Shown in pieces: positions 44,704 to 54,778 of a stretch of DNA of 64,000 nucleotides. The stretch is from Adiantum capillus-veneris (lineage: Eukaryota > Streptophyta > Polypodiopsida > Polypodiales > Pteridaceae): the NCBI GenBank assembly GCA_014529385.2, contig CM043945.1, positions 145,311,741 to 145,375,740 of the forward strand. Reading direction: 5' to 3'. Under the pieces are notes generated by a model. That model made no database searches. It worked only from the letters and a program-made list of their open reading frames with translations, and had not been told where the DNA came from. Numbering within the stretch: position 1 is the stretch's first letter; every line of letters starts with the position of its first letter. The position numbers were made by a program, and so were the translations under genes.

Positions 44704-46705
44704 CCTGATGATTTTTTCAGTGCTGGTGCTCCCAGTGCTTGCCCTTTGCCCCCCTAAGTCCCTTTTGAGCCTAATTTCAACAAAAAAGTCAAATGGATAG
44801 AGTATAACTCCCTGTGTGGACTTCAGAGCCTCCGAGCCATTTTCTGACTTTTGGAGTGCTTTTTGGCGATGAAATTTCTTGATGTTGGTCTCCATAGCTT
44901 CCCGATCCCGTGGGAATCCTTGCTGTATGGTTTTTGTCGACTTTGGCTTCACCGGAGCTCTATTTGGCAATTTGTCGCTCTAGAAGTACCCATGGTTGCG
45001 TTTACATACCTTTGATTATTTGTGGTGGTCTACCACCATAGGACTTGGTTGTTGATGGTCTAGGAAAGCCGCTCGTGAAGTTTGGTGGCAAACAGACTTG
45101 CGGTTTGGCCGCAAGTGCAATTTGACGCTTTGTGTGTCTGATGCCGTTTCTGAAGTTTAGTGCCGCTTCGGGTCACTTTTTGGTCATGCGAGTCATATAG
45201 ACTTGTCGATCATGTCGAGATGCTCCTACCCATGAATTTTGGTAGCCTTTGGTCGTCGTTTCGCCAATTTCCCATTTGGTGGCCTCTTGCGGGTTTCTGG
45301 GAATTAGGGTTTTTTCCCGATGGTTTCCTACTGCCTTTGGACATCCAGGACTGGTCTCCTAGACTAGGGTAAGCTGCCGATGAAGTCTTGTTGCTTTCAG
45401 GTTAGCCATTAGGCCGCCGTCTCTACTTGTAGGTCTCTACCGCCCGCTTTGTGTGTGACCCCTACGCTAGTTTTCACAACATAATGACAAACATGCGCGA
45501 AAAGCTCAAGGTGGTGAGCCTACCTCTCATGTCTGGAGCTCGTAGGGTAGTCGTGCACGTCGTAGAAGCTACTGGAAGGTTGATACGCGCTAGGTGGCAG
45601 AAGCTCTCTTCACAAAGTCAATAGTGAGAATGAGCTAAAAATGGGGTGAAAATTTCTTATAATGGAGGTCCCCGAACCACTTTTCATGAAATTTGACATG
45701 TGCTCCTATCTTCTTGCGAGATGCGGTTTAGGCTCAAAAATTTCTTGATTTGGACTCCATTTGCTCTGTTTACCAGAAATTTGGCATTTCGGTCAAAACC
45801 TGGCCAAAACACGCTTTCCGCTCCAGTCTCATAATTGCACCCCCACTGTACCATAGGTTGTCCTATAGTCACTGACATCACCATATTTTTTTCGTTTTTC
45901 ATTACGACTGTTTTTCACCTGCTTTTTATATTTTTGAAGTTTTTCTGCCAAAAATTAGCAAAATTAAAAGGAAAATAGTAAATCTAACCCAGAAAATCCT
46001 CAAAAATCATAATAAATCACAAACATCACCGTAACACATTATATACACTCATATGCAATTTTTATGGCCGGATTTCTCCGTTTTACCAATATTTTACCTG
46101 AAAAATGGCTATTTCTACTTATACACACACACCTAGGGGCTTGATTTGGCGTTTGGCCCCATATACCTATAGCTTTATGTTGTATAAGGGCATATGTACA
46201 TGGGTTACTCCATAAAATTTTGCAATCAAACAACAACCCTTAAAATAGTCGAAAATCATGCCCTTTTTTGCTGTTTCTGTCATTGGTTCCGCATTTGAGA
46301 GTGCCTCTAGAATGCCTCCCCCCCTCCTAGCCGGAGTCCTCCCGGACGACAAGGTATCGCCTTAGAGTATGTGTCGTGCATAGGTTGAAATAGTTGTGCT
46401 AATGCCTGGCCGATTAATGGGACCCTACTTTATGCATACTCGGTCAATGCATGGAAAAATTTATGCTGTGCAAGAGAAGGGAATAAGCAAGTTGCTTATT
46501 GGCATTCTTCGTCGAGGTTTCCTGATTTCTTTGCAAGTAACAGTTGTAACTCTACTGCTCTCTGTTTAATTGTCTTTTTTGCAAAAGGCAATTGCTTTGC
46601 CGACACTGTTGATGGAGTCGTAGCTATTTCTAAGGATAGAATTGGCTGGGCCTTAATGGCAATGGGCCGTATTGCCTTTGCTTGCCATTGGTATTTTTTT
46701 GGTGC

Positions 46706-47440
46706 CTATTTTTGTAGATTGTTTGGCACTTTCTTGTTTGCCACAGATTTGTTTTTTATTGGCATCCACATATGTCGGTTTTCCTTTTTGAAATGCAGCT
46801 GTCTGCTTTTCGTTGTTGCTTGTACTGAAGGGAGTTCCTTTTGCTTTTTCTTTGGTATCCAAATGTGAGTGACATTTGGGTTATGGCTAAACATTTTCTT
46901 TGGGATCCATATCTGTTTTATGCCCTTGGTTTGTGGTTGAACCATCTGCTTTGTTGGAATTTTGTTGTTGCATTGTTCTTTGTCTGCCATGGCATTTCTA
47001 TCCTTCCGCATCCATACTTGTTTACCTTGTTTTGGTAGCCTAGATCTTTGCATTGCGGCCGGTGACTTCATATGTCTGTAAGTAGCATGGTTGGCTTTTA
47101 CCTGATTGTTGGTCGCGGGTATCATGTTGTTCTGTAATGGCATTTGTGCTTTTGGCTTTGTTTCCAGTGATTGCATGGCTTGCACTTGATCATGCTTGTA
47201 TTGCTGAGCAAAAGCTATCACCTGTTGTTCATGTTCATGTTGAATTTTGACCACCTTTGCTTTCCAATCTATTTGCACATTGTACTCTTTTTGCCAAGGT
47301 TGCCCTAGCATCATTGGGTGTTGTGTGCTTTCTTCTGTCACCACATAGAATTTGTGTGGGTAAATATATTGATGTACCTGTACATGCAATATAGTCCATC
47401 CCAATGTTTTCAACGGGTGTGATGTGCTACTTTCCAGCAC
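46706..47440 (-). pseudogene. Second retropepsin, C-terminal half, and W-x-P-K tail (copy 1)
   Basis: Residues 1-80 continue the protease-like fold begun in the preceding ORF: LGWTILHVQVHQY, HKFYVVTEESTQHPMMLGQP and VQIDWKAKVVKIQ, equivalent to the second half of retropepsins with its LGxPW-like block. The tail of ~160 residues is Gln/Lys-rich with four spaced motifs: KQVWMRK, KQIWIPKK, THIWIPKK and RHMWMPIK. No function is known to me for the motif. The frame joins the upstream ORF only after a single frame change near 47460. Confidence 0.75.
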
Positions 47441-48179
47441 TTGAGGAGTAGGATGAAGTTGACCTACGACTTTTGAGCTGTTGGTATAATCCGTTAGAGA
47501 TCAAATTTGCTTGAGCACCTGAATCAAGCAATGCTGTGGATTCAACTTGATTGCTGCCCACTTTGACTGCAATTATTGGCTCCACTGTTTCCTCCTCCAA
47601 CTTCGTCAGTCGAATGGCATTGATTCGCAATGGTGTTCCACTTTGTTGTTGTTGTCGCAGAAGCCGTCTTTTTGCAATGCGTTCTTGTGCTTCGGCTTGA
47701 GCTTCTTCTCGTACTCTTTGTTTTTCCTTTGTTCTTTCTTTTCCTTGATGAATTTGTTGGAGCATCTCCTGTGTGAGTGGTAGATGATACCTCCTCAGTC
47801 GACATCCACTAATCCAGTTTGGCATTTCTTCACTTGCTAATGTAGCAAGCTTGACAACTCCACTTTGTGATAGATCACTAATCATAAATGGTCCCATCCC
47901 TCGCTTTTTAAGTTTCTTGGCATTTTGCTTCAAGGTATAAACAAGTAGGTAATCACCTGTTTTGAACTCTTTGGTACGCACATGTTTGTCAAAAAATTCT
48001 TTTTGTCTTCTCTTTTTAGCATAGATTGAAGCGACAGCTCGTAAGCGTAGTTCATCTAGCTTTCCAAGATCATCAATTATGGAAGAGATCTCATGCCCTG
48101 TCCATTCTACGCTTTTTGCTTCTCGTAGAGTTGGAATTAAAAACTCTATGGGTAGTATAGCATTTAGGCCAAACACCAT
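47427..48179 (-). CDS. Integrase C-terminal domain fused to a second retropepsin N-half (copy 1)
   Basis: Residues 1-130 are the gypsy integrase tail (MVFGLNAILPIEFLIP, TGDYLLVYTLK, GMGPFMISDLS with the GPF block at 96-98, and RRYHLPL). A basic, Gln-rich helical linker (145-180) follows. Residues 185-235 enter a retropepsin: VEPIIAVKV, then TALLDSGAQANLIS with D219-S220-G221, the canonical catalytic triplet. A protease at the C-terminus of pol is not the standard gypsy order, in which protease precedes RT; this element also has that one (55157-56551). Confidence 0.85.
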   Translation of the reverse strand: MVFGLNAILPIEFLIPTLREAKSVEWTGHEISSIIDDLGKLDELRLRAVASIYAKKRRQKEFFDKHVRTKEFKTGDYLLVYTLKQNAKKLKKRGMGPFMISDLSQSGVVKLATLASEEMPNWISGCRLRRYHLPLTQEMLQQIHQGKERTKEKQRVREEAQAEAQERIAKRRLLRQQQQSGTPLRINAIRLTKLEEETVEPIIAVKVGSNQVESTALLDSGAQANLISNGLYQQLKSRRSTSSYSSSAGK

Positions 48180-48676
48180 GTTGTCCTATCGATGTTTTGT
48201 AAGCTACCCTGTATGCCCATAGTGTTGAGTGTAGCTGTTGATCCCAATCTGTTCTTGATTTCTGACACTATTTTAGTGAGAACCGTACATAGTGTTTTAT
48301 TAGTGGCCTCAGCTTGCCCATTGGCCTGTGGATGGTATGGTGCAGATTTCCTATGTATGACCATGAATTCCTCTAGCAGATATTCAATGACTTCATTGAG
48401 AAAATGTGTTCCACGGTCACTGAAAATTTTGATTGGTAACCCATAACGTACAAAAACATTCTCATACACAAATTGTGTCGTGGTGCGTGCATCAGCTTTT
48501 TGTGTTGCTTTGGCTTCGACCCATTTTCTGAGATAGTCCGTAGCCACAATGATATATTGGATATGGGTGCGATATGCAGGGGGTGATATAGGTCCCACAA
48601 AGTCAATGCCCCATTTTGCAAATGCTCTTGCTCCCATCATTGGCCATAATGGCATCTCATCTTTTTTTATTGGCAT
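48164..48676 (-). pseudogene. Integrase catalytic core (copy 1)
   Basis: FAKWGIDFVGPIS carries the first Asp, FSDRGTHFLNEVI the second, and YHPQANGQAEATNK the Glu of the DDE triad. It is separated from its zinc modules by a frameshift near 48690. The C-terminal part (RLGSTATLNTMGIQG) is itself out of frame with the family, a lesion shared with copy 2. Confidence 0.85.
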
Positions 48677-50193
48677 CTTGGTGCGTTGATATGCGTCACA
48701 ACGCTATACAAACTCTTCAGCATCCATGTGCAATGTAGCCACCAAATTCCTGCGGTTAAGATAATTTTTGCCGTCTTATCGCCCGAAAAATGGCCTCCAC
48801 TTATTCCGCTATGTGCATGTTCTAGAATCAGCAGGTATTCCCTTTCACTTGCACAGATTCTAAGTTGATTGTCCTTACCTCGCTTATAGAGTTGGTTCCC
48901 AATTAGCTGAAAGTCACGAGCTTCCAGCTCTATAGCTTTTTCCCGTGCTCTTGTGATGTTTTCAGGGAACGTCCTAGTGGTTAATAAGTCAATGATATAT
49001 TGACTCCATGCAGGTGCTATGTTTACCTGAAACAAAGTTGCGTGATCCACTAGTCGTTTGGCACTACATATAGTACAATTGGTAACATAAGAATGTGTGT
49101 CCGCATACATAGTTGGCCAATAAACCCCTAACTGTTTCAGTCTCCGGTGTGTCTTCATTGTTGAGCAATGAAATGCACAACCCTGAACATGTGCCTCTTC
49201 AAGGTAGCACTCGAATTCTTCCGGATTTATACATAATCGTAGGATTAGGTCCGATCCAAGATGATGCAGCCATCCTGCTATCAACTGGAAGTTTTTTGTT
49301 TGTCGAAGTGTTTGTTGTTTGGATCTGCATTCCGTATTATCAAACCCACTTCCGAAGGAAAGAATGCTAACAATTTCCTGAGACCATTTGGGTACCATTT
49401 CAATGTTGAAAAGATAAGCATCTGGTATGTCATCATCTACTCCTTCAGGAGCTTCCCCGTTGTGTATCCTTGAAAGATGATCCTCTCGTAGATGGGTTTT
49501 ACCCTTATTGACCACCACTGTGAAGTCAAATTCCAGCAATATAATAAACCAGCGTACGATTCCCCATGTATTGCAAGGTTTATTTACTAGGTACAAAAGA
49601 GCTTGATGATCTGTGAAGAACACAAATTTGTTTGCAAGCAAATAATGCGGAAATTTATTTACAGCATAAATCATTCCTAACCCCTCCCGCTCGATGGTTG
49701 TGTAGTTCTTTTCTTCACTATTTAACTGTCGGCTCGCATTGCAAACCGAAAAATCCATTGTTTCGTCTCCAAGTTGAGCTAGAATACTTCCAATGGCATA
49801 TGCTGATGCATCAATGTGCACATGGAATATCTTTTCCCAATGTGGTGCCTTTAGTACAGGTGCTGATATAAGGTTTTCCTTCAGCTTTTGGAATGAAGTT
49901 TCACACTCCTTGGTCCACTCGAAATTGACTAGCAAACGATACAGAGGTTGTGCGATAACCGCATACATGTATATGAATCTTCGATAATATCCGCAGTGTC
50001 CCATGAAGGATTGCACTTGTTTCGCATTAGTAGGCATGGGTAGGTCTACAATGACTTTGACTTTGTCTAGGTCTGTTGTTATGCCATTTCTTGAGACAAT
50101 GTGTCCTAAGATTCGTCCTTGCTTAACCATGAATACACATTCTGGGTTAAGACAGATTCGATATGTCCTGCACTTTTCAAAGACCTTTTGCAA
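48667..50193 (-). pseudogene. RT thumb, RNase H and two integrase zinc modules (copy 1)
   Basis: LGHIVSRNGITTDLDKVKVI (RT thumb), FHVHIDASAYAIGSILAQ with the RNase H Asp, NYTTIEREGLGMIYAV with the Glu, FFTDHQALLYLV and HLREDHLSRI. Then two successive H2C2 modules, as in copy 2 (HVQGCAFH ... CTIC and HSGISGGH ... ). In this copy the second module is broken by a frameshift after LTAGIWW. Confidence 0.88.
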
Positions 50194-50211
50194 ATGGTCA
50201 ATATGTTCCTC

Positions 50212-50606
50212 TCATAGAAGAGAGTGTACACACAGGTCATCCATGTAAATTTCTAAGAATATTCTGAGGTATTCTTTGAATGCATGGGTCATTAACCTTT
50301 GGAAAGTGATTGGTGCATTAGTTAAGCTACATAGCATAACTCGATACGCATAAATCCCCCATTCTGTGGCAAAAGCTGTTTTGTGTTGATCCTCCCTTGC
50401 TATTGCCGGTTGGTTGTATCCTGAAAAGCCATCCAGAAAGGAATAAGCCCGTTTCCCGGCCACTCGCTCAAGTACATGTTCTGTGATTGGCAAGGGATAA
50501 TTATCCCTTATGGTTGCTGCATTCACCTTCTTGAGGTTTACACACAGCCACAGTTTTCCATTCTTTTTGGGAACCACCACTATGGGTGACACCCAATCTG
50601 TATGTT
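50212..50606 (-). pseudogene. RT fingers and palm (copy 1), conserved motif mutated
   Basis: The reading starts at the duplication junction (SPIVVVPKKNGKLWLCVNLK), so the RT N-terminus is missing. The normally invariant MPFGLTNAPATFQ block reads MLCSLTNAPITFQ. The YMDD catalytic site is intact (EIYMDDLCVHS). It ends in the same TGA as copy 2. Confidence 0.88.
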
Positions 50607-51166
50607 GATGGAGTCGTAGCTGTTTCTAAGGATAGAATTGGATGGGCCTTAATGGCAATGGACCGAATTGCCTTTGCTTGCCATTGGTATTTTGTTGGTG
50701 CCTATTTTTGTAGACTGTTTGGCACTCTCTTGTTTTCCACACGTTTGTTTTTTATTGGCATCCACGTATGTCGGTTTTCCTTTTTGAAATGCAGCTGTCT
50801 GCTTTCCGTTGTTGCTTGTACTTAAGGGAGTTTCTTTTGCTTTTGCTTTGGTATCCAAATGTGAGTGACATTTGGGTTATGGCTAAGCATTTTCTTTGCG
50901 ATCCATATCTGTTTTATGCCCTTGGTTTGTGGTTAAGCCATCTGCTTTGTTGGAATTTTGTTGTTGCATTGTTCTTTGTCTGCCATGGCATTTTTATCCT
51001 TCCGCATCCATACTTGTTTACCTTGTTATGGTAGCCTACATCTTTGCATTGTGGCCGGTTACTTCATATGTCTGTAAGTAGCATGGTTGGCTTTTACCTT
51101 ATTGTTGGTCGCGGGTATCATGTTGTTTGGTAATGGAATTTGTGCTTTTGGCTTTGTTTCCAGTGA
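50607..51166 (-). pseudogene. W-x-P-K tail (copy 2), broken by stops
   Basis: Matches 46611-47170 closely, but TAG/TGA codons follow QLQAM and interrupt further on, so the tail would not be made. Includes the reading 50858-50649 corresponding to the C-terminal part. Confidence 0.75.
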
Positions 51167-51436
51167 TTACATGGCTTGCAGTTGATCATGCTTGTATTGC
51201 TGAGCAAAAGTTATCACCTGTTGTTCATGTTCATGTTGAATTTTGACCGCCTTTGCTTTCCAATCTATTTGCACATTGTACTCTTTTTGCCAAGGTTGCC
51301 CTAGCATCATTGGGTGTTGTGTGCTTTCTTCTGTCACCACATAGAATTTGTGTGGGTAAATATATTGATGTACCTGTACATGCAATATAGTCCATCCCAA
51401 TGTTTTCAACGGGTGTGATGTGCTACTTTCCAACAC
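51167..51436 (-). pseudogene. Second retropepsin, C-terminal half (copy 2)
   Basis: Almost identical to copy 1 over the first 85 residues (LGWTILHVQVHQY, HKFYVVTEESTQHPMMLGQP), then stops after QLQAM. Confidence 0.8.
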
Positions 51437-52175
51437 TTGAGGAGTAGGATGAAGTTGACCTGCGACTTTTGCGCTGTTGGTATAATCCGTTAGAGATCAA
51501 ATTTGCTTGAGCACATGAATCAAGCAATGCTGTTGATTCAACTTGATTGTTGTCCACTTTGACCGCAATTATTGGCTCCACTGTTTCCTCCTCCAACTTC
51601 GTCAGTCGAATGGCATTGATTCGCAATGGTGTTCCACTTTGTTGTTGTTGTCGCAGAAGCCGTCTTTTTGCAATGCGTTCTTGTGCTTCGGCTTGAGCTT
51701 CTTCTCGTACTCTTTGTTTTTCCTTCGTTCTTTCTTTTCCTTGATGAATTTGTTGGAGCATCTCCTGTGTGAGTGGTAGATGATACCTCCTCAGTCGACA
51801 TCCACTAATCCAGTTTGGCATTTCTTCACTTGCTAATGTAGCAAGCTTGACAACTCCACTTTGTGATAGATCACTAATCATAAATGGTCCCATCCCTCGC
51901 TTTTTAAGTTTCTTGGCATGTTGCTTCAAGGTATAAACAAGTAGGTAATCACCTGTTTTGAACTCTTTGGTACGCACATGTTTGTCAAAAAATTCTTTTT
52001 GTCTTCTCTTTTTATCATAGATTGAAGCGACAGCTCGTAAGCGTAGTTCATCTAGCTTTCCAAGATCATCAATTCTGGAAGAGATCTCATGCCCTGTCCA
52101 TTCTACGCTTTTTGCTTCTTGTAGAGTTGGAATTAAAAACTCTATGGGTAGTATAGCATTTAGGCCAAACACCAT
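51423..52175 (-). pseudogene. Integrase C-terminal domain and second retropepsin N-half (copy 2)
   Basis: As copy 1, 250 codons, but the protease motif reads TALLDSCAQANLIS: the Gly of D-S-G is Cys, which should abolish activity. Other differences are few, so this change is recent. Confidence 0.85.
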
Positions 52176-53281
52176 GTTGTCCTATCGATGTTTTGTAAGC
52201 TACCCTGTATGCCCATAGTGTTGAGTGTAGCTGTTGATCCCAATCTGTTCTTGATTTCTGACACTATTTTAGTGAGAACCGTACATAGTGTTTTATTAGT
52301 GGCCTCAGCTTGCCCATTGGCCTGTGGATGGTATGGTGCAGATTTCCTATGTATGACCATGAATTCCTCTAGCAGATATTCAATGACTTCATTGAGAAAA
52401 TGTGTTCCACGGTCACTGACAATTTTGATTGGTAACCCATAACGTACAAAAACATTCTCATACACAAATTGTGTCGTGGTGCGTGCATCAGCTTTTTGTG
52501 TTGCTTTGGCTTTGACCCATTTTGTGAGATAGTCCGTAGCCACAATGATATATTGGGTATGGGTGCGATATGCAGGGGGTGATATAGGTCCCACAAAGTC
52601 AATGCCCCATTTTGCAAATACTCTTGCTCCCATCATTGGACGTAATGGCATCTCATCTTTTTTTATTGGCATCTTGGTGCGTTGACATGAGCCACAACGC
52701 TTTACAAACTCTTCAGCATCCATGGGCAATGTAGGCCACCAAATTCCTGCGGTTAAGACAATTTTTGCCGTCTTATCGCCCGAAAAATGGCCTCCACTTA
52801 TTCCGCTATGTGCATGTTCTAGAATTAGCAGGTATTCGCTTTCACTTGCACAGATTCTAAGTTGATTGTCCTTACCTCGCTTATAGAGTTGGTTCCCAAT
52901 TAGCTGAAAGTCACGAGCTTCCAGCTCTATAGCTTTTTCTCGTGCTCTTGTGATGTTTTCAGGGAACGTCCTAGTGGTTAAGAAGTCAATGATATATTGA
53001 CTCCATGCAGGTGCTATGTTTACCTGAAACAAAGTTGCATGATCCACTAGTCGTTTGGCACTACATATAGTACAATTGGTAACATAAGAATGTGTGTCCG
53101 CATACATAGTTGGCCAATAAACCCCTAACTGTTTCAGTCTCCAGTGTGTCTTCATTGTTGAGCAATGAAATGCACAACCCTGGACATGTGCCTCTTCAAG
53201 GTAGCACTCGAATTCTTTCGGATTTATATATGATCGTAGGATTAGGTCCGATCCAAGATGATACAGCCGTCTTGCTATCAA
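52160..53281 (-). CDS. Integrase with two tandem H2C2 zinc modules (copy 2)
   Basis: A 373-codon reading. Module 1: H32, H39, C70, C73, with VYWPTMYADTHSYV between. Module 2: H158, H165, C196, C199, with IWWPTLPMDAEEFV between. Both have the HX6H and CX2C spacing of the gypsy integrase zinc domain and each is preceded by its own FxLxxxxLYxxG-type lead-in. The catalytic core follows with D228, D290 and E326. The C-terminal 35 residues are out of frame with the family; the continuation is in the next ORF (52175-51423). Two modules in one integrase are unusual. Confidence 0.9.
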   Translation of the reverse strand: MIARRLYHLGSDLILRSYINPKEFECYLEEAHVQGCAFHCSTMKTHWRLKQLGVYWPTMYADTHSYVTNCTICSAKRLVDHATLFQVNIAPAWSQYIIDFLTTRTFPENITRAREKAIELEARDFQLIGNQLYKRGKDNQLRICASESEYLLILEHAHSGISGGHFSGDKTAKIVLTAGIWWPTLPMDAEEFVKRCGSCQRTKMPIKKDEMPLRPMMGARVFAKWGIDFVGPISPPAYRTHTQYIIVATDYLTKWVKAKATQKADARTTTQFVYENVFVRYGLPIKIVSDRGTHFLNEVIEYLLEEFMVIHRKSAPYHPQANGQAEATNKTLCTVLTKIVSEIKNRLGSTATLNTMGIQGSLQNIDRTTWCLA

Positions 53282-53299
53282 CTGGAAGTTTTTTGTTTG

Positions 53300-54193
53300 T
53301 CAAATTGTTTGTTGTTTGGATCTGCATTCCGTATTATCAAACCCACTTCCGAAGGAAAGAATGCTAACAATTTCCCGAGAGCATTTGGGTACCATTTCAA
53401 TGTTGTAAAGATAAGCATCTGGTATGTCATCATCTACTCCTTCAGGAGCTTCCCCGTTGTGTATCCTTGAAAGATGATCCGCTCGTAGATGGGTTTTACC
53501 CTTATTGACCACCACTGTGAAGTCAAATTCCAGCAATATAATAAACCAGCGTACGCTTCTCCCTGTATTGCAAGGTTTATTTACTAGGTACAAAAGAGCT
53601 TGATGATCTGTGAAGAACACAAATTTGTTTGCAAGCAAATAATGCGGAAATTTCTTTACAGCATAAATCATTCCTAACCCCTCCCGCTCGGTGGTTGTGT
53701 AGTTCTTTTCTTCACTATTTAACTGTCGGCTCGCATAGCAAACCGGAAAATCCATTGTTCTGTCTCCAGGTTGAGCTAGAATACTTCCAATGGCATATGC
53801 TGATGCATCAATGTGCACATGGAATATCTTTTCCCAATGTGGTGCCTTTAGTACAGGTGCTGATGTAAGGTTTTCCTTCAGCTTTTGGAATGAAGTTTCA
53901 CACTCCTTGGTCCACTCGAAATTGACTAGCAAACGATACAGAGGTTGTGCGATAACTGCATACATGTATTTGAATCTTCGATTATATCCGCAGTGTCCCA
54001 TGAAGGATTGCACTTGTTTCGCATTAGTAGGCCTGGGTAGGTCTACAATGACTTTGACTTTGTCTAGGTCTGTTGTTATGCCATTTCTTGAGACAATGTG
54101 TCCTAAGATTCGTCCTTGCTTAACCATGAATACACACTTTTCCGAGTTAAGACAGATTCGATATGTCCTGCACTTTTCAAAGACCTTTTGCAA
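53300..54193 (-). CDS. RT thumb and RNase H (copy 2)
   Basis: LGHIVSRNGITTDLDKVKVI, SFMGHCGYNRRF, FEWTKECETSFQKLKENL, then RNase H: HIDASAYAIGSILAQPGD, YASRQLNSEEKNYTTTEREG, FFTDHQALLYLVNKP and HLRADHLSRIHNGEAPEG. Ends at a stop at 53300 (copy 1 reads through at this place), so copy 2 carries one private nonsense change. Confidence 0.9.
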   Translation of the reverse strand: MQKVFEKCRTYRICLNSEKCVFMVKQGRILGHIVSRNGITTDLDKVKVIVDLPRPTNAKQVQSFMGHCGYNRRFKYMYAVIAQPLYRLLVNFEWTKECETSFQKLKENLTSAPVLKAPHWEKIFHVHIDASAYAIGSILAQPGDRTMDFPVCYASRQLNSEEKNYTTTEREGLGMIYAVKKFPHYLLANKFVFFTDHQALLYLVNKPCNTGRSVRWFIILLEFDFTVVVNKGKTHLRADHLSRIHNGEAPEGVDDDIPDAYLYNIEMVPKCSREIVSILSFGSGFDNTECRSKQQTI

Positions 54194-54211
54194 ATGGTCA
54201 ATATGTTCCTC

Positions 54212-54748
54212 TCATAGAAGAGAGTGTACACACAGGTCATCCATGTAAATTTCTAAGAATATTCTGAGGTATTCTTTGAATGCGTGGGTCATTAACCTTT
54301 GGAAAGTGGCTGGTGCATTAGTTAAGCCAAATGGCATAACTTGATACGCATAAATCCCCCATTCTGTGGCAAACGCTATTTTGTGTTGATCCTCCCTTGC
54401 TATTGCCAGTTGGTTGTATCCTGAAAACCCATCCAGAAAAGAATAAGCCCGTTTCCCGGCCACTCGCTCAAGTACATGTTCTGTGATTGGCAAGGGATAA
54501 TTATCCCTTATGGTTGCTGCATTCACCTTCTTGAGGTTTACACACACTCGCAGTTTTCCATTCTTTTTGGGAACCACCACAATGGGTGACACCCAATCTG
54601 TATGTTCAATCTCATAGATGAATTCCGCTTCCATCAGTTTATCAATCTCTTCTTTGATTCGTTTAGCAAATGTGTCATTATATGTATAAGGATGTTGTTT
54701 GCTAGGTTTTGCATCCGATTTCAAAGGAATTGTATGTTGACATATCAA
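54212..54748 (-). CDS. RT fingers and palm (copy 2)
   Basis: 178 codons. DWVSPIVVVPKKNGKLRVCV at 51-70, SFLDGFSGYNQ with the first catalytic Asp at 106, MPFGLTNAPATFQR at 138-151, YMDD at 168-171. It ends at TGA (54214-54212) where related elements have Trp (L-W-E-E-H); the frame continues after it. The same TGA is in copy 1, so it predates the duplication or is tolerated. Confidence 0.92.
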   Translation of the reverse strand: MICQHTIPLKSDAKPSKQHPYTYNDTFAKRIKEEIDKLMEAEFIYEIEHTDWVSPIVVVPKKNGKLRVCVNLKKVNAATIRDNYPLPITEHVLERVAGKRAYSFLDGFSGYNQLAIAREDQHKIAFATEWGIYAYQVMPFGLTNAPATFQRLMTHAFKEYLRIFLEIYMDDLCVHSLL

Positions 54749-54778
54749 CGGATCAACTCCTTTGAGGTCTTTATAGGA

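Larger units (their letters stand above)
43690..46605 (-). other. Non-coding region downstream of pol with a 285-bp palindrome array
   Basis: No convincing ORF over 2.9 kb. The right part (45-46.6 kb) has nothing that I recognise. The left part holds four diverged ~285-bp units, each with a 24-bp palindrome (listed separately). Between palindromes only short blocks are shared, such as TGGAACATGG and CTTGGATTTGAATTTGGA after copies 1 and 2. Confidence 0.7.
46607..54606 (-). repeat. ~4.0-kb direct tandem duplication inside the giant element
   Basis: Unit 1 (46607-50602) and unit 2 (50603-54602) match base for base over nearly their whole length, including shared stops and frameshifts. The breakpoints share only TGTT (46607-46610, 50603-50606, 54603-54606). 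Unit periods are 3,996 and 4,000 bp. Confidence 0.95.
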
